Below, in pieces: positions 41,465 to 49,382 of a stretch of 53,347 bases of DNA; position 1 is the stretch's first letter, and every line of letters starts with the position of its first letter. Below the pieces are notes generated by a model that was given only the letters and a program-made list of their open reading frames with translations, was not told where the DNA came from and did not search any database. The DNA comes from an uncultured Tateyamaria sp. (GTDB lineage: Bacteria > Pseudomonadota > Alphaproteobacteria > Rhodobacterales > Rhodobacteraceae), in assembly GCF_947504105.1 (NCBI RefSeq), contig NZ_CANNGP010000031.1:1-53347 (forward strand), in the 5' to 3' direction. The translations under genes and the position numbers were made by a program.

Positions 41465-43893
41465 TGGCGTCAACATCTTCATACAAGGGTATCTCCCGCC
41501 ACGAAGAGGTTCGGGTTGATAACCGGCGCGTTGATATGCGCAGTTGGAGGGATAAGCTTTCCGATGAAGCAAACACCCCCAGTGGCACAATTACGATCTT
41601 TGTCGTTTTGGTCCTGGCGTGTGCGATTTTCTTTTGGCTGCCGTTCTTTCCAGAACTTCTGTTCGTTGTCTCATTGGTCCTCTTTCGTAAGCACTACAAT
41701 TACAGGAAGAAGATTTGGTCTGCCCCAGCCAGAGTCCCGCTTTATGTGAGCAAGATGACCGGCCGGGAGTATTTGGACGAGATGTCCAACGCTCCTGGCG
41801 AAGGAGATGTGTATATCGGGTTTTGTCTTGAGACGAAGAGGGAAACCTGGGCCTCGCTCAGCGATGCGCGCACGCATCGGATCGTTATCGGCACGACGGG
41901 TTCTGGTAAGACAGAAGAGTTGCTGGCCGAGACCTGCAATGCCTTGGTCCATGACTCTGGTGTAATGATGATCGATGGCAAAGGCGAAATGAAAGGCTCG
42001 CTAAAGGGTGTCATTTCGTTGGCAAGGTTGTTCTGGCGTGATGAGGATATGTACAGCCTGAACTATGTTATGGGTGGTCAAGATGCCCAGCTGTTCCGGC
42101 ATGAGAAGCGCTCGAATACCTTCAACCCATTGCAAAAGATGGGATCGAGCCAGATGACAGAGATCTTGATATCGCTGTTGTCGGCTCCGGGGTCTGATCC
42201 GATGTGGAGTGACCGAGCCATCGCTTTGATTCAAGGTCTGATCCCACCGCTGAACTATCTCAGCGGTCGAGGATACATCGTTCTTAATGCTGAAACCCTC
42301 TCTCGATTTCTGCCGCTGAACGCCGTTGAGGACCTGTATTGGCATTGTGCTTTCATTGATCACGGTGGCAAGCTGGTGACTTTGCCACAAGACGAGCAAG
42401 ACTTTTTGCGTCAGGAATATCTGACCGGGTTGCGGATCTATCTGGAAAACATCCCCGGCTATACCAGCGGTCCACCGCAGCCATTTATGGGTCGGGGCAA
42501 TGGTCCACCGCCGCAAGCTGATGAGTCCCGCGCAGAAGTCGTTAAACAGCATGGGTTTCTGACCATGCAAATCGTGAAGCCTATCACAGACCTCTCCTTC
42601 AACTATGGGTACATCTACAATACGACGATTGGGGAGATCGACTTTCTGGACATGGCCCGCAACCGGCGTCTTCTGGTTGGTCTTCTGCCTGCGTTGGAGC
42701 GCAGTAAGCAGAACATGCAGCCACTCGGCAAGATGGCTGTTGCTGCCATCAAGAATACACTGGCAACGGGTTTGGCGGGGCCGGTCAGTGGCGAATGGCG
42801 GCAGGTCATGGCGGATCAGGAGGTGGCCCGAGGCCCGACACCCTATTTTATTTTGTGCGATGAGTATGGGTATTTTGTGGTGGAGGGGTTCGCGGTTGCG
42901 CCAGCTCAAGCGCGGAGCCTTGGATACTCGATCACGTTCGGCGTGCAAAACATCGATAACCTGATGGAGGCCTCTGAGGCCGAGGGGAATGCGACGCAGG
43001 AAAACACGAACATTGCCTTGGTTGGTCGCATGACATCTGGCGTTGAAAGCGCGACTTATAAGTTCGCTGCGAGCCGCGCCGGTGAGGCGCATGTCCAGGT
43101 GATCGAGGATGTGGAGCTGAGCTATAGCGGTATCGGTACAACACGTCTGGATGACGGCCGTAGCCGTCTCCAGAGCCTTTCCAGGCTAAGCTATGATGAT
43201 ATGGGCGCTCAGAAGGATGGGAAGTTCACATTCATTTTGGGCACACCCATTTTCTCACGCAAAGGTAAGCGGGTGATCACAAACCAGTCCGTCAAGGTCG
43301 TTCGGTTGTTGTCGCTCTATTGCGGTGGGGATTACAGCCCAGACTCGATCAGTCCGTTGAACGCGGCCTATGTTTTGCCAATGGCTCCTGATGAAAAAGC
43401 CAAGATGCGGGCCGAGCTAAAGCTCTCTGGGAACCCCGATCTGGCGTTGAAGATCAGTGCCACAGGTCAGGCATTGATGCAGGAGCGTGTCAATGCACTG
43501 ACCTATGATGCGTTCCCACAGCATGTTGGGCCTGATGATTGGCTGTCATATCTATCATATCGAGCAGAACAACGGCAGGCGAAGCTCGCTGACTATCCAG
43601 ACGATGAGACAGCAGCTCTGTTTGATTCATATCTCGGTCTTGTTGCCCGACTTGAACAACAATCGAAGCAGTCGGGGACCATGACAATGGTTCAAAGCGA
43701 TGTCCAACGTAAGGTGGGGTCACCACGCTTCAAAGCGGTGCTGCACGATGTTGTGCTGGATCTGGCGCGTGTCCGAGCAGAGAAGTCGCGCGAGCGATCG
43801 CGCGGGCGCAGCGCGGCGTTGAGTGATGTGGAGCGCCAGGTGGAGAAGGCAGAAGCCACGGTTGAGGTGAAGAGGATCCGCACGGCGGTCTGA
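41464..43893 (+). CDS. dotL: DotL/IcmO (TrbC) type IV coupling ATPase
   Basis: 809 residues. Two N-terminal membrane helices (about 40-75) precede a VirD4-type motor: Walker A IGTTGSGKTEELLAE near 142, VMMIDGKGEMKGS just after, Walker B ILCDEYGYFVVEGF near 462 and FGVQNIDNLMEAS. The C-terminal 200 residues are helical and species-specific, the part that binds adaptors in DotL. It brings the relaxase-DNA substrate to the channel. It ends a transcription unit. Confidence 0.93.
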   Translation: MASTSSYKGISRHEEVRVDNRRVDMRSWRDKLSDEANTPSGTITIFVVLVLACAIFFWLPFFPELLFVVSLVLFRKHYNYRKKIWSAPARVPLYVSKMTGREYLDEMSNAPGEGDVYIGFCLETKRETWASLSDARTHRIVIGTTGSGKTEELLAETCNALVHDSGVMMIDGKGEMKGSLKGVISLARLFWRDEDMYSLNYVMGGQDAQLFRHEKRSNTFNPLQKMGSSQMTEILISLLSAPGSDPMWSDRAIALIQGLIPPLNYLSGRGYIVLNAETLSRFLPLNAVEDLYWHCAFIDHGGKLVTLPQDEQDFLRQEYLTGLRIYLENIPGYTSGPPQPFMGRGNGPPPQADESRAEVVKQHGFLTMQIVKPITDLSFNYGYIYNTTIGEIDFLDMARNRRLLVGLLPALERSKQNMQPLGKMAVAAIKNTLATGLAGPVSGEWRQVMADQEVARGPTPYFILCDEYGYFVVEGFAVAPAQARSLGYSITFGVQNIDNLMEASEAEGNATQENTNIALVGRMTSGVESATYKFAASRAGEAHVQVIEDVELSYSGIGTTRLDDGRSRLQSLSRLSYDDMGAQKDGKFTFILGTPIFSRKGKRVITNQSVKVVRLLSLYCGGDYSPDSISPLNAAYVLPMAPDEKAKMRAELKLSGNPDLALKISATGQALMQERVNALTYDAFPQHVGPDDWLSYLSYRAEQRQAKLADYPDDETAALFDSYLGLVARLEQQSKQSGTMTMVQSDVQRKVGSPRFKAVLHDVVLDLARVRAEKSRERSRGRSAALSDVERQVEKAEATVEVKRIRTAV

Positions 43894-43927
43894 AGGGCAG
43901 AACCTTGCCACGGAAGTCTCTCCAGGG

Positions 43928-43956
43928 TTGAAAAATATGCAAAAACAGACTATATT
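43928..43956 (+). promoter_or_regulatory. Strong sigma-70-type promoter
   Basis: TTGAAA (43928-43933), a 17-base spacer and TATATT (43951-43956) lie about 30 bases before the small gene at 43985. The shared motif overlaps the spacer and -10 box, so a bound protein would block RNA polymerase. Confidence 0.65.
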
Positions 43957-43960
43957 TAGA
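43936..43960 (-). promoter_or_regulatory. Shared 25-bp motif, copy 6, over a promoter
   Basis: On the minus strand it reads TCTAAATATAGTCTG and ends TTTGCATA. It covers the spacer and -10 region of the promoter at 43928-43956, the clearest hint that the motif is a repressor site. Confidence 0.6.
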
Positions 43961-43984
43961 TTGACTTAGAGAAAGGATGGGAAA

Positions 43985-44236
43985 ATGGCACGTACCGAAA
44001 GTACCGAAAAATCAGTTTTCTATCCCCGCACCAAAATGGGACTGGGTGAGCGGATTTTGCGCGCTGTGCTCTTTATCGGGCCTGATACGCACAAGACCAG
44101 CCCTGGTGAAGCATTCGACGCGGCATGTGATCGCGCAAAACAAAGCACTCTTCTCGCTCGACTTGAGGAGTCCCAGGAAACCTTCCGTGAGCACATGGCG
44201 GCGCGGACACGTCAAAAACGTCGCAGGCGTCTTTGA
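43985..44236 (+). CDS. Small basic protein, 83 aa
   Basis: A strong promoter, ribosome site AAAGGA and a terminator frame this short gene (MARTESTEKSVFYPRTKMGL). A central LRAVLFIGPDTHK segment is followed by a very basic tail (RTRQKRRRRL), which suggests nucleic-acid binding. No family recognised. It is monocistronic, so a regulatory role is plausible. Confidence 0.65.
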   Translation: MARTESTEKSVFYPRTKMGLGERILRAVLFIGPDTHKTSPGEAFDAACDRAKQSTLLARLEESQETFREHMAARTRQKRRRRL

Positions 44237-44277
44237 GAAATGGTCGAATAGAGACCTGATGTCATAGATCGAAATTG

Positions 44278-44307
44278 AAAAAGCCGGGGACACGCCCCGG
44301 CTTTTTT
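44278..44307. terminator. Strong bidirectional intrinsic terminator
   Basis: GCCGGGG and CCCCGGC form a perfect 7-bp GC stem with a five-base loop, flanked by an A-run on one side and six T on the other. It serves the small basic gene on the plus strand and the truncated H-NS gene on the minus strand. Confidence 0.9.
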
Positions 44308-44331
44308 GCGTTAAACCCAGAGTTTCTGGGG

Positions 44332-44481
44332 CTACGTGATCTTCAAATCGTCCACTTCTTCCATCTCCTTGAGCGCCAGTGCTTTGTCCCGCGCGTCGAG
44401 CTGTTGTAGGGCCTTGGGAATGTCTTTTTGAAGTTTCAGAAGTTCAGCTTTTGAGAACTGGAGCAGGTCAATCTCTGCCAT
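44332..44481 (-). CDS. Truncated H-NS-like (HvrA-type) protein, 49 aa
   Basis: MAEIDLLQFSKAELLKLQKD opens a 49-residue protein that matches the N-terminal oligomerisation half of alphaproteobacterial H-NS/HvrA proteins: Ile-Asp-Leu, Ser-x-x-Glu-Leu-x-x-Leu, KAL, ARD and a Glu-rich helix end. The C-terminal DNA-binding part (Trp-x-Gly-x-Gly-Arg) is absent, and the stop is followed at once by a terminator, so this is no frameshift. AAGGA lies six bases before ATG 44481. It may poison or modulate host H-NS-like silencers by forming mixed oligomers, as known for H-NST proteins. Confidence 0.7.
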   Translation of the reverse strand: MAEIDLLQFSKAELLKLQKDIPKALQQLDARDKALALKEMEEVDDLKIT

Positions 44482-44523
44482 TGCAGTCCTTATCTTTTCA
44501 GTTGGGGAAAGGGTGTGTCCAGG

Positions 44524-45129
44524 CTAACGCTGTTGGCGCGAGGGTACATTTTGGGCGGTGTCGCCGTGAAACTCATGCCTCAACCAGTCTCTCACTGGTG
44601 CCTTGTTCTCATAAAGCCGTTTGTGGACATATTGCCAAACACGATAGCGCAGGTGCAAAGCATTGAACAGGAGCATGGTCGCAATGAGAACAGCGCCTAT
44701 GAGCGTGAGAAGATAGCCGGTCACGAAGTAGTATAGGAAGCCAAATCCAACGGCTCCGGCAGAGGCAATCAGAAAGCGGCGCTCACCGATCCGCAGCTCA
44801 TCGATGGTTTTGGTGACGGCCGCGAGAACCATTTCCACTTCTTCCATATGGTCGCATCGGTTGCATCCCAGAACGTACGTTATGTCCCCACTCGTATGCT
44901 CTATCGCATCTAGGAGCTGGACGCTTCCTTGAGCGTTGCATTTGGGACAGCGCCCTTTATTCGACAGCTTCCCAACTGCTGAAACAGCGAATGAAAAGCT
45001 GGAACCAACATCTCGTTGGTTTGTCATGCGAGCGTGGAAGATGTTAAGCGGGCTAAGGCCTTTGATCTTGGCCCACGGAAAGAGAATGCTTCCGATAGTA
45101 CCGCGCTTCGGTCTGTTATCGTCGCTCAT
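44524..45129 (-). CDS. Zinc-ribbon membrane protein, 201 aa
   Basis: Residues about 60-95 hold two CxxC pairs (RCPKCNAQG and LGCNRCDHMEE) typical of a zinc ribbon. Two adjacent membrane helices follow at about 118-160 (FLIASAGAVGFGFLYYFVTGYLLTLIGAVLIATMLL), then a basic C-terminus. It starts nine bases after the previous stop without a clear ribosome site, so translation may be coupled. Function unknown; a membrane-bound regulator is one guess. Confidence 0.65.
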   Translation of the reverse strand: MSDDNRPKRGTIGSILFPWAKIKGLSPLNIFHARMTNQRDVGSSFSFAVSAVGKLSNKGRCPKCNAQGSVQLLDAIEHTSGDITYVLGCNRCDHMEEVEMVLAAVTKTIDELRIGERRFLIASAGAVGFGFLYYFVTGYLLTLIGAVLIATMLLFNALHLRYRVWQYVHKRLYENKAPVRDWLRHEFHGDTAQNVPSRQQR

Positions 45130-45137
45130 TGAAAAGA

Positions 45138-45512
45138 TTAGTCCAGTGAAGTTGTGACGTGTTCGGGATCGAGTTCCGCAGGCAATCCTCCGCCCTGGAC
45201 GATACCGGATAGAATATCTCGGATACCGCCAAGGCGCTCGAAATCGGACATTGCGCGGCGCGTGTCTTCTTCCTCGCCGTTGAACCTGATGCTCAGTGTC
45301 ATGCCTGAGATGTCCATCATCAGACGGTACTTGGGGAAGTCGGCACCTTGGTCAATCTCAGTGACAGATGTGAAGGCTACATCGGTCAAAAGACCAGCGT
45401 GTGTCTCCTGAACCAGCTCTTCCAAATACTGCGGCAGCTCAGTCTCCAGAGCGAAGCCCTGTCTGAAGTCATATTCGCCGCCATAGGTGATTGTGTTTCT
45501 CAAGGCAGTCAT
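45138..45512 (-). CDS. Hypothetical protein, 124 aa
   Basis: A soluble acidic protein (MTALRNTITYGGEYDFRQGF) with a beta-rich centre (KYRLMMDISGMTLSIRFNGEEED). AAAGGGAG precedes ATG 45512. It is the first gene of a two-gene minus-strand operon and starts beside shared motif copy 7. No family recognised. Confidence 0.65.
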   Translation of the reverse strand: MTALRNTITYGGEYDFRQGFALETELPQYLEELVQETHAGLLTDVAFTSVTEIDQGADFPKYRLMMDISGMTLSIRFNGEEEDTRRAMSDFERLGGIRDILSGIVQGGGLPAELDPEHVTTSLD

Positions 45513-45531
45513 GGCATTCTCCCTTTCTCTA

Positions 45532-45556
45532 TCTAACTACATACTGTAAAATAATG
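45532..45556 (+). promoter_or_regulatory. Shared 25-bp motif, copy 7, in divergent promoter region
   Basis: Begins TCTAACTACATACTG and ends AATAATG. It lies in the 76-bp gap between the divergent genes starting at 45512 (minus) and 45589 (plus), so it may govern the hydrolase/MlaC operon as well as the small minus-strand operon. Confidence 0.55.
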
Positions 45557-45588
45557 GTATCTTCTAGGATATTCGTGAGAGGCGGACT

Positions 45589-46314
45589 TTGAAACCAGCA
45601 CTCCAATGTATCGCTCTGGTCTGCGCTCTTGCGACCCCAGCCAGCGCACAAGATAGCTTCCGTACAAAGATCGATGTGGATCTCGACGGTGCGGCCCCTG
45701 ACGAGTTGGTAGAGCACTGGCAGGACGGCCAACGTGTTTTGTTTTGGTCCAAGTCTGATGCTCTCTGGGTTGAGGTCTTTCGTGGTCAGGACATCGTTGG
45801 TTTTGTTGACGACCCCAGATCCTACTTCAAGCGGATCGTAGCTGACGGTCGGCAGTGGCAATGGAGAGACGTCGGTTTTGTGCCATTGATTGCGGACCAG
45901 GCGGTTGCTGCGGGTGTTGCCAGCGATGCGGATTTTGCGGCCGCAATAATCCCTTTTCAAAATGACCTAGCTTCAACGCCAGAGAATAGCGCCGCCAACC
46001 TCGCTTATCTGTTTCGGGCCAAATCTGGTGAAACACTCAAGGCAATTCACCTTGCCACAACGAGTATTTGCACAGGGGGCGGGTCCGTGTGTCCGCTGGT
46101 CATCATCCGTGATGGCAAAGAGCCGAGCGTGGTTTTCGTCAAACTGGATCTTCCTTGGGGCTTCTTTGAAGCGAAAGATCGGATTTTTGTCGAATACCAG
46201 TTGGATGAGGGGGTGACGCAAATCGATCTGGACACTGGCGCTGTGTCAGACCTCGTTCTGATCGAGCCGGTGTCAGCGGAGTCACCTCCGAGGAGGCCGC
46301 GCGATGCCGGTTAG
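45589..46314 (+). CDS. Periplasmic hypothetical protein, 241 aa
   Basis: Start is a TTG at 45589 with AGAGGCGGA upstream; it gives a proper signal peptide (MKPALQCIALVCALATPASAQ), which no later start would. The mature part is beta-rich with one Cys pair (TSICTGGGSVCPLVI). IDVDLDGAAPDELVEHWQDG resembles an Asp-rich calcium-type loop, which may be fortuitous. It overlaps the hydrolase gene by 11 bases. Function unknown; an envelope accessory of transfer is likely from context. Confidence 0.65.
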   Translation: MKPALQCIALVCALATPASAQDSFRTKIDVDLDGAAPDELVEHWQDGQRVLFWSKSDALWVEVFRGQDIVGFVDDPRSYFKRIVADGRQWQWRDVGFVPLIADQAVAAGVASDADFAAAIIPFQNDLASTPENSAANLAYLFRAKSGETLKAIHLATTSICTGGGSVCPLVIIRDGKEPSVVFVKLDLPWGFFEAKDRIFVEYQLDEGVTQIDLDTGAVSDLVLIEPVSAESPPRRPRDAG

Positions 46315-47947
46315 ATCGAGGTTCCGTCTTTGGCATTTCGCCATTTTTTCGTTCATCGCCATCGTCTCTCTTGTCGCGCCGAGCCTTGCTCAGAACATAT
46401 CCGGTGGGTTCAGTTTTGAGGCATACCGGATTGCTGTCATGGGGCCAGAATCTGGGCGTAGATACAATGTGCTCAACCGGGTCACTGGACGCGCAGCTGG
46501 CGCTTATCAGTTCATGCCCCGGACGTTGGCGGATCTAGGGTATGTGTCCAGTGTGACAGGTGGTTGGGGCTGGGACGACGTGGTGTTCAACGCGAGGTCT
46601 CGGGCGCTGGGCGTGAGCAGTCTGAACGACTTTCTGAACACGGAAGCTGGAGAACGCTTTCAAGATCGCGCCTTCGATGAGTTCACAGCGCGCAACTGGG
46701 TCGCTCTGAGTGCGTCTACAAAATCCTATATTGGGAAAACCCCGGCGCAGGGCGTTCTCATCACTGAAGGTGGTCTGCTTTCCGCCGCGCACTTTCTTGG
46801 TGCCGGTGGCATGAACAATTTCGTTCGTTCTGGCTTCACTGGCGCCAACCTCAACAATCTCGCGCTGATCCTCCGACAGAATTTTCCATCTGACCCCACC
46901 TTGGAGCGTTTGGACCGTTATGTGATGGGCAGACTGGTGAGTGGTGCAGCGGCACATGGCGGAATAGCCGGTGCGTCTGGTTATGGCGGCAGTCCAAGCG
47001 GCGGGACTTATACTGCTGACCAGGTTGCTCAATCAGCGGCTCACAGCGCCGTTTCTGGCGTGTGTATGACCCATCCGGTTATGTCGACCAGTGGTCAACG
47101 TGTGACGTCGCCCTACGGCGTCGATAGGACCGGTCGCGCGTCGGCCGGATGGCACCAAGGACTGGACCTGGCAAACAATGTTGGCCGCGGTGATCCGATT
47201 TATGCCGGCGTAAATGGGCGGGTTGTTGTCGCTGGTTCCGGGAGCGGCGGGAACCGCGTTGTGATTGAGACCAGCGATGGCACGCAGCGGTTTGTGTTCA
47301 TGCACTTGGATTCAATCCATCGCGATGTTCGTCGGATTGGAACAACCGTCGCGCCGGACACTCAAATTGGGACCATGGGTGATACTGGGTCACCTGGTTC
47401 GATCCACTTGCACCTGGGCACCCTGATACAAGGATCGCAGCTGCAAGGTGTTGGTATGGAGTCGCGGATCTGGGAATCCCCTGGGGGATGGACCGGTTCC
47501 AAAAGGTCGAACCCTCTAACGGCAGACCAAATCGCGTCAGCCCTGCCCAGCAGTTTCTATTTCGTCAATCCTGAACCGTTTTTGCCCAACCGGGTGACGT
47601 TTCCGCCCGAACTAGCTGCGGCATACGCTTCTCAAGGTATTTCGAGACCGGATGGGATGACTTTGCCCAACAACTGCCAAATCGGAAACTTGGCGGCAAT
47701 TCCTATGGGGAGTTCTGGTGGCGGTGTGTCTGCTTCGGAGCTGGGCACCAACCCAATGGGGCACTTATCAGATGTTGGATATGCAGCCGACATGGCCATG
47801 GGTGAGCTGCGTGACGCAATCGTCGATCTTACCAAGATCGCGGCCGACGAGTTCACCAGAGCGCAGCTCTACAATTCTGGTCGATCACGGCCCAATGCGG
47901 CTTGGGCAACTATGGTTTCAACAACAGCAGAGGAGAGCGCCCGATGA
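46304..47947 (+). CDS. Bifunctional peptidoglycan hydrolase: lysozyme-like domain plus M23 peptidase
   Basis: 547 residues; signal peptide ends at PSLAQ. Residues about 40-200 are a transglycosylase-type domain (AVMGPESGRRYNVLNR with the catalytic Glu, then GAYQFMPRTLADLG). After a Gly/Ser linker comes an M23 metallopeptidase (about 255-385): the zinc residues are WHQGLDLA (HxxxD) and IHLHLG (HxH). It would cut both glycan and peptide, like VirB1-type proteins but with two activities. It is coupled to its neighbours by overlaps. Confidence 0.88.
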   Translation: MPVRSRFRLWHFAIFSFIAIVSLVAPSLAQNISGGFSFEAYRIAVMGPESGRRYNVLNRVTGRAAGAYQFMPRTLADLGYVSSVTGGWGWDDVVFNARSRALGVSSLNDFLNTEAGERFQDRAFDEFTARNWVALSASTKSYIGKTPAQGVLITEGGLLSAAHFLGAGGMNNFVRSGFTGANLNNLALILRQNFPSDPTLERLDRYVMGRLVSGAAAHGGIAGASGYGGSPSGGTYTADQVAQSAAHSAVSGVCMTHPVMSTSGQRVTSPYGVDRTGRASAGWHQGLDLANNVGRGDPIYAGVNGRVVVAGSGSGGNRVVIETSDGTQRFVFMHLDSIHRDVRRIGTTVAPDTQIGTMGDTGSPGSIHLHLGTLIQGSQLQGVGMESRIWESPGGWTGSKRSNPLTADQIASALPSSFYFVNPEPFLPNRVTFPPELAAAYASQGISRPDGMTLPNNCQIGNLAAIPMGSSGGGVSASELGTNPMGHLSDVGYAADMAMGELRDAIVDLTKIAADEFTRAQLYNSGRSRPNAAWATMVSTTAEESAR

Positions 47948-48489
47948 AGCAGGCGATAGCAGGAGTTTTGGCAGCGGTAGCGTTGCCATGTATGGCTACA
48001 GCAGAGATAGAGGCTTTGGACCTCTCAAGTCTCACTACCAGTGGTTTTGAGGATTGTGGTTCGGCTTGTTCCATTGATGTGATCAACGCGGCCCAATCTG
48101 TTGTGATCTTTCACAGCCGAGGTGAGTTGACGATGCCTGAAGCCGAAGCACTCGTCGCGGCTGTTGAGCGTGGCGCTCGCGTGTCGGTCTTTGTGGGCGA
48201 GGACAACGACCTGTCTCGTGAGGTCATCTGGTACGTCGATGACATCTATCAGAAATGGGCGGCGACTGCGCCTGACACTGACACATCAATGCTGGGCATG
48301 GGGGGGTGTGTGATGCCTCTAACGGACATACCCGCGTTCATTGTCACAGACCCATCACAGCTGAAACCAAACGACGCTCCAGCGCTCGTTGTGAACGGCA
48401 AAGTCACCAACGATGAAGAGGTTATCGTCAAAGCCTCCGTCGTGTCTGAAACGGAGGATTTCATTCAATGCTTTATCCAGTCCAACTGA
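47944..48489 (+). CDS. Periplasmic hypothetical protein, 181 aa
   Basis: A signal peptide (MKQAIAGVLAAVALPCMATA) is followed by a compact domain with alternating strands and helices (SVVIFHSRGELTMPEAEALV, RVSVFVGEDND, PAFIVTDPSQL). This pattern could be a thioredoxin-like fold similar to F-type TrbC or TraW partners, but no CxxC is present and I am not confident. Its ATG overlaps the hydrolase stop, and its 3' end overlaps the next gene by 22 bases. Confidence 0.6.
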   Translation: MKQAIAGVLAAVALPCMATAEIEALDLSSLTTSGFEDCGSACSIDVINAAQSVVIFHSRGELTMPEAEALVAAVERGARVSVFVGEDNDLSREVIWYVDDIYQKWAATAPDTDTSMLGMGGCVMPLTDIPAFIVTDPSQLKPNDAPALVVNGKVTNDEEVIVKASVVSETEDFIQCFIQSN

Positions 48490-48773
48490 CCGTCGCCGCT
48501 CTACTGTTTTGCGTTGCCACCGCCAATTTGGCGAACGCTCAACAAGGGCCTGCGCAGCGGGCTATTGAGCCTGACACTGTTCAGGTCGATGAGTATATGG
48601 CGAACGAGTATTTTGATCCCAACCTGCTGGCGATCAAGGTCAAACGTGCCGAGGATCGCATCCTGGCTTTAGAGGAAAACGTTGAGCTTCTGACGACGCG
48701 CTACAATGATCTGGCTGGGCGCTACAATGATCTGCTGACGTATCTGAAAATCGACACTGGCACGGGCCAGTAG
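48468..48773 (+). CDS. Periplasmic coiled-coil protein, 101 aa
   Basis: A signal peptide ends at LANAQQ. The mature part has a short acidic region, then a coiled coil from about residue 60 (RAEDRILALEENVELLTTRY) with a repeated RYNDLAG/RYNDLL unit. It probably forms helical oligomers in the periplasm. No family known to me. Its start lies inside the end of the previous gene. Confidence 0.6.
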   Translation: MLYPVQLTVAALLFCVATANLANAQQGPAQRAIEPDTVQVDEYMANEYFDPNLLAIKVKRAEDRILALEENVELLTTRYNDLAGRYNDLLTYLKIDTGTGQ

Positions 48774-48785
48774 GGTGCGGATGGT

Positions 48786-49382
48786 ATGGAGATTCCCAGC
48801 TTAGATACCGCGTTGGTCAGACTGACAGATGTTTTCCCCTACTACATTGAATTCATCCTGGGCCTGATGGCCCTGATGGGGCTATTTTTCATCGTTTACG
48901 GCGGTGTTTCTGCGTGGCGAACAGCAACCGTTGGCGGTCGCGGTCAGCTATATGGGCAAAGTGCTCCAACACCATGGTCAGCTTTAGGCTTGATGCTTTT
49001 GGGCGGGGCACTCTCGGTGCCACTGGTGCTGCTTTGGGATATTGCGGGGACGTTCGTGCTGGGCGGCACGGAGACATACAACATGCTTTCGTACCTCCCA
49101 CCACCCGACTCAAGTCCTTGGTGTGAACGGGTTAAGGGAGCCGTCATCCTGTTTTTTATGTGCATCGGGATCACGTCTCTGCTTTGGTCTGGTTTCCTAG
49201 TGTACGTCCGAATAACGTCGTTTCAGGGGCAGGGAACTGGCCTGAAAGTTCTTGGATTTCTGTGCGGCGCGGTTCTGTGTTTTATGATCACAGACGTCGC
49301 CATCCTTCTGTCGAACACGTTTGGTCTCGACATCTCTTTCGACAACGTTTGTACGATCCTAGGAGGTGACAGTGCGCCTTGA
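48786..49382 (+). CDS. IcmC/DotE (TraQ)-like four-helix membrane protein
   Basis: 198 residues with four membrane helices (about 18-42, 64-88, 116-140 and 152-178). That size and topology are those of IcmC/DotE and TraQ, which stabilise the inner-membrane part of type IVB systems. The Gly-rich first helix (FILGLMALMGLFFIVYGGV) agrees with the family. Location away from dotG/dotO is unusual, so the assignment is tentative; two Cys pairs (PWCERV, DNVCTI) are extra. Confidence 0.5.
   Translation: MEIPSLDTALVRLTDVFPYYIEFILGLMALMGLFFIVYGGVSAWRTATVGGRGQLYGQSAPTPWSALGLMLLGGALSVPLVLLWDIAGTFVLGGTETYNMLSYLPPPDSSPWCERVKGAVILFFMCIGITSLLWSGFLVYVRITSFQGQGTGLKVLGFLCGAVLCFMITDVAILLSNTFGLDISFDNVCTILGGDSAP

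Noticed and set aside
42001-43092. A 363-codon minus-strand frame inside dotL
   Set aside because: It is the antisense shadow of the ATPase, which carries clear Walker motifs; no ribosome site or family match.
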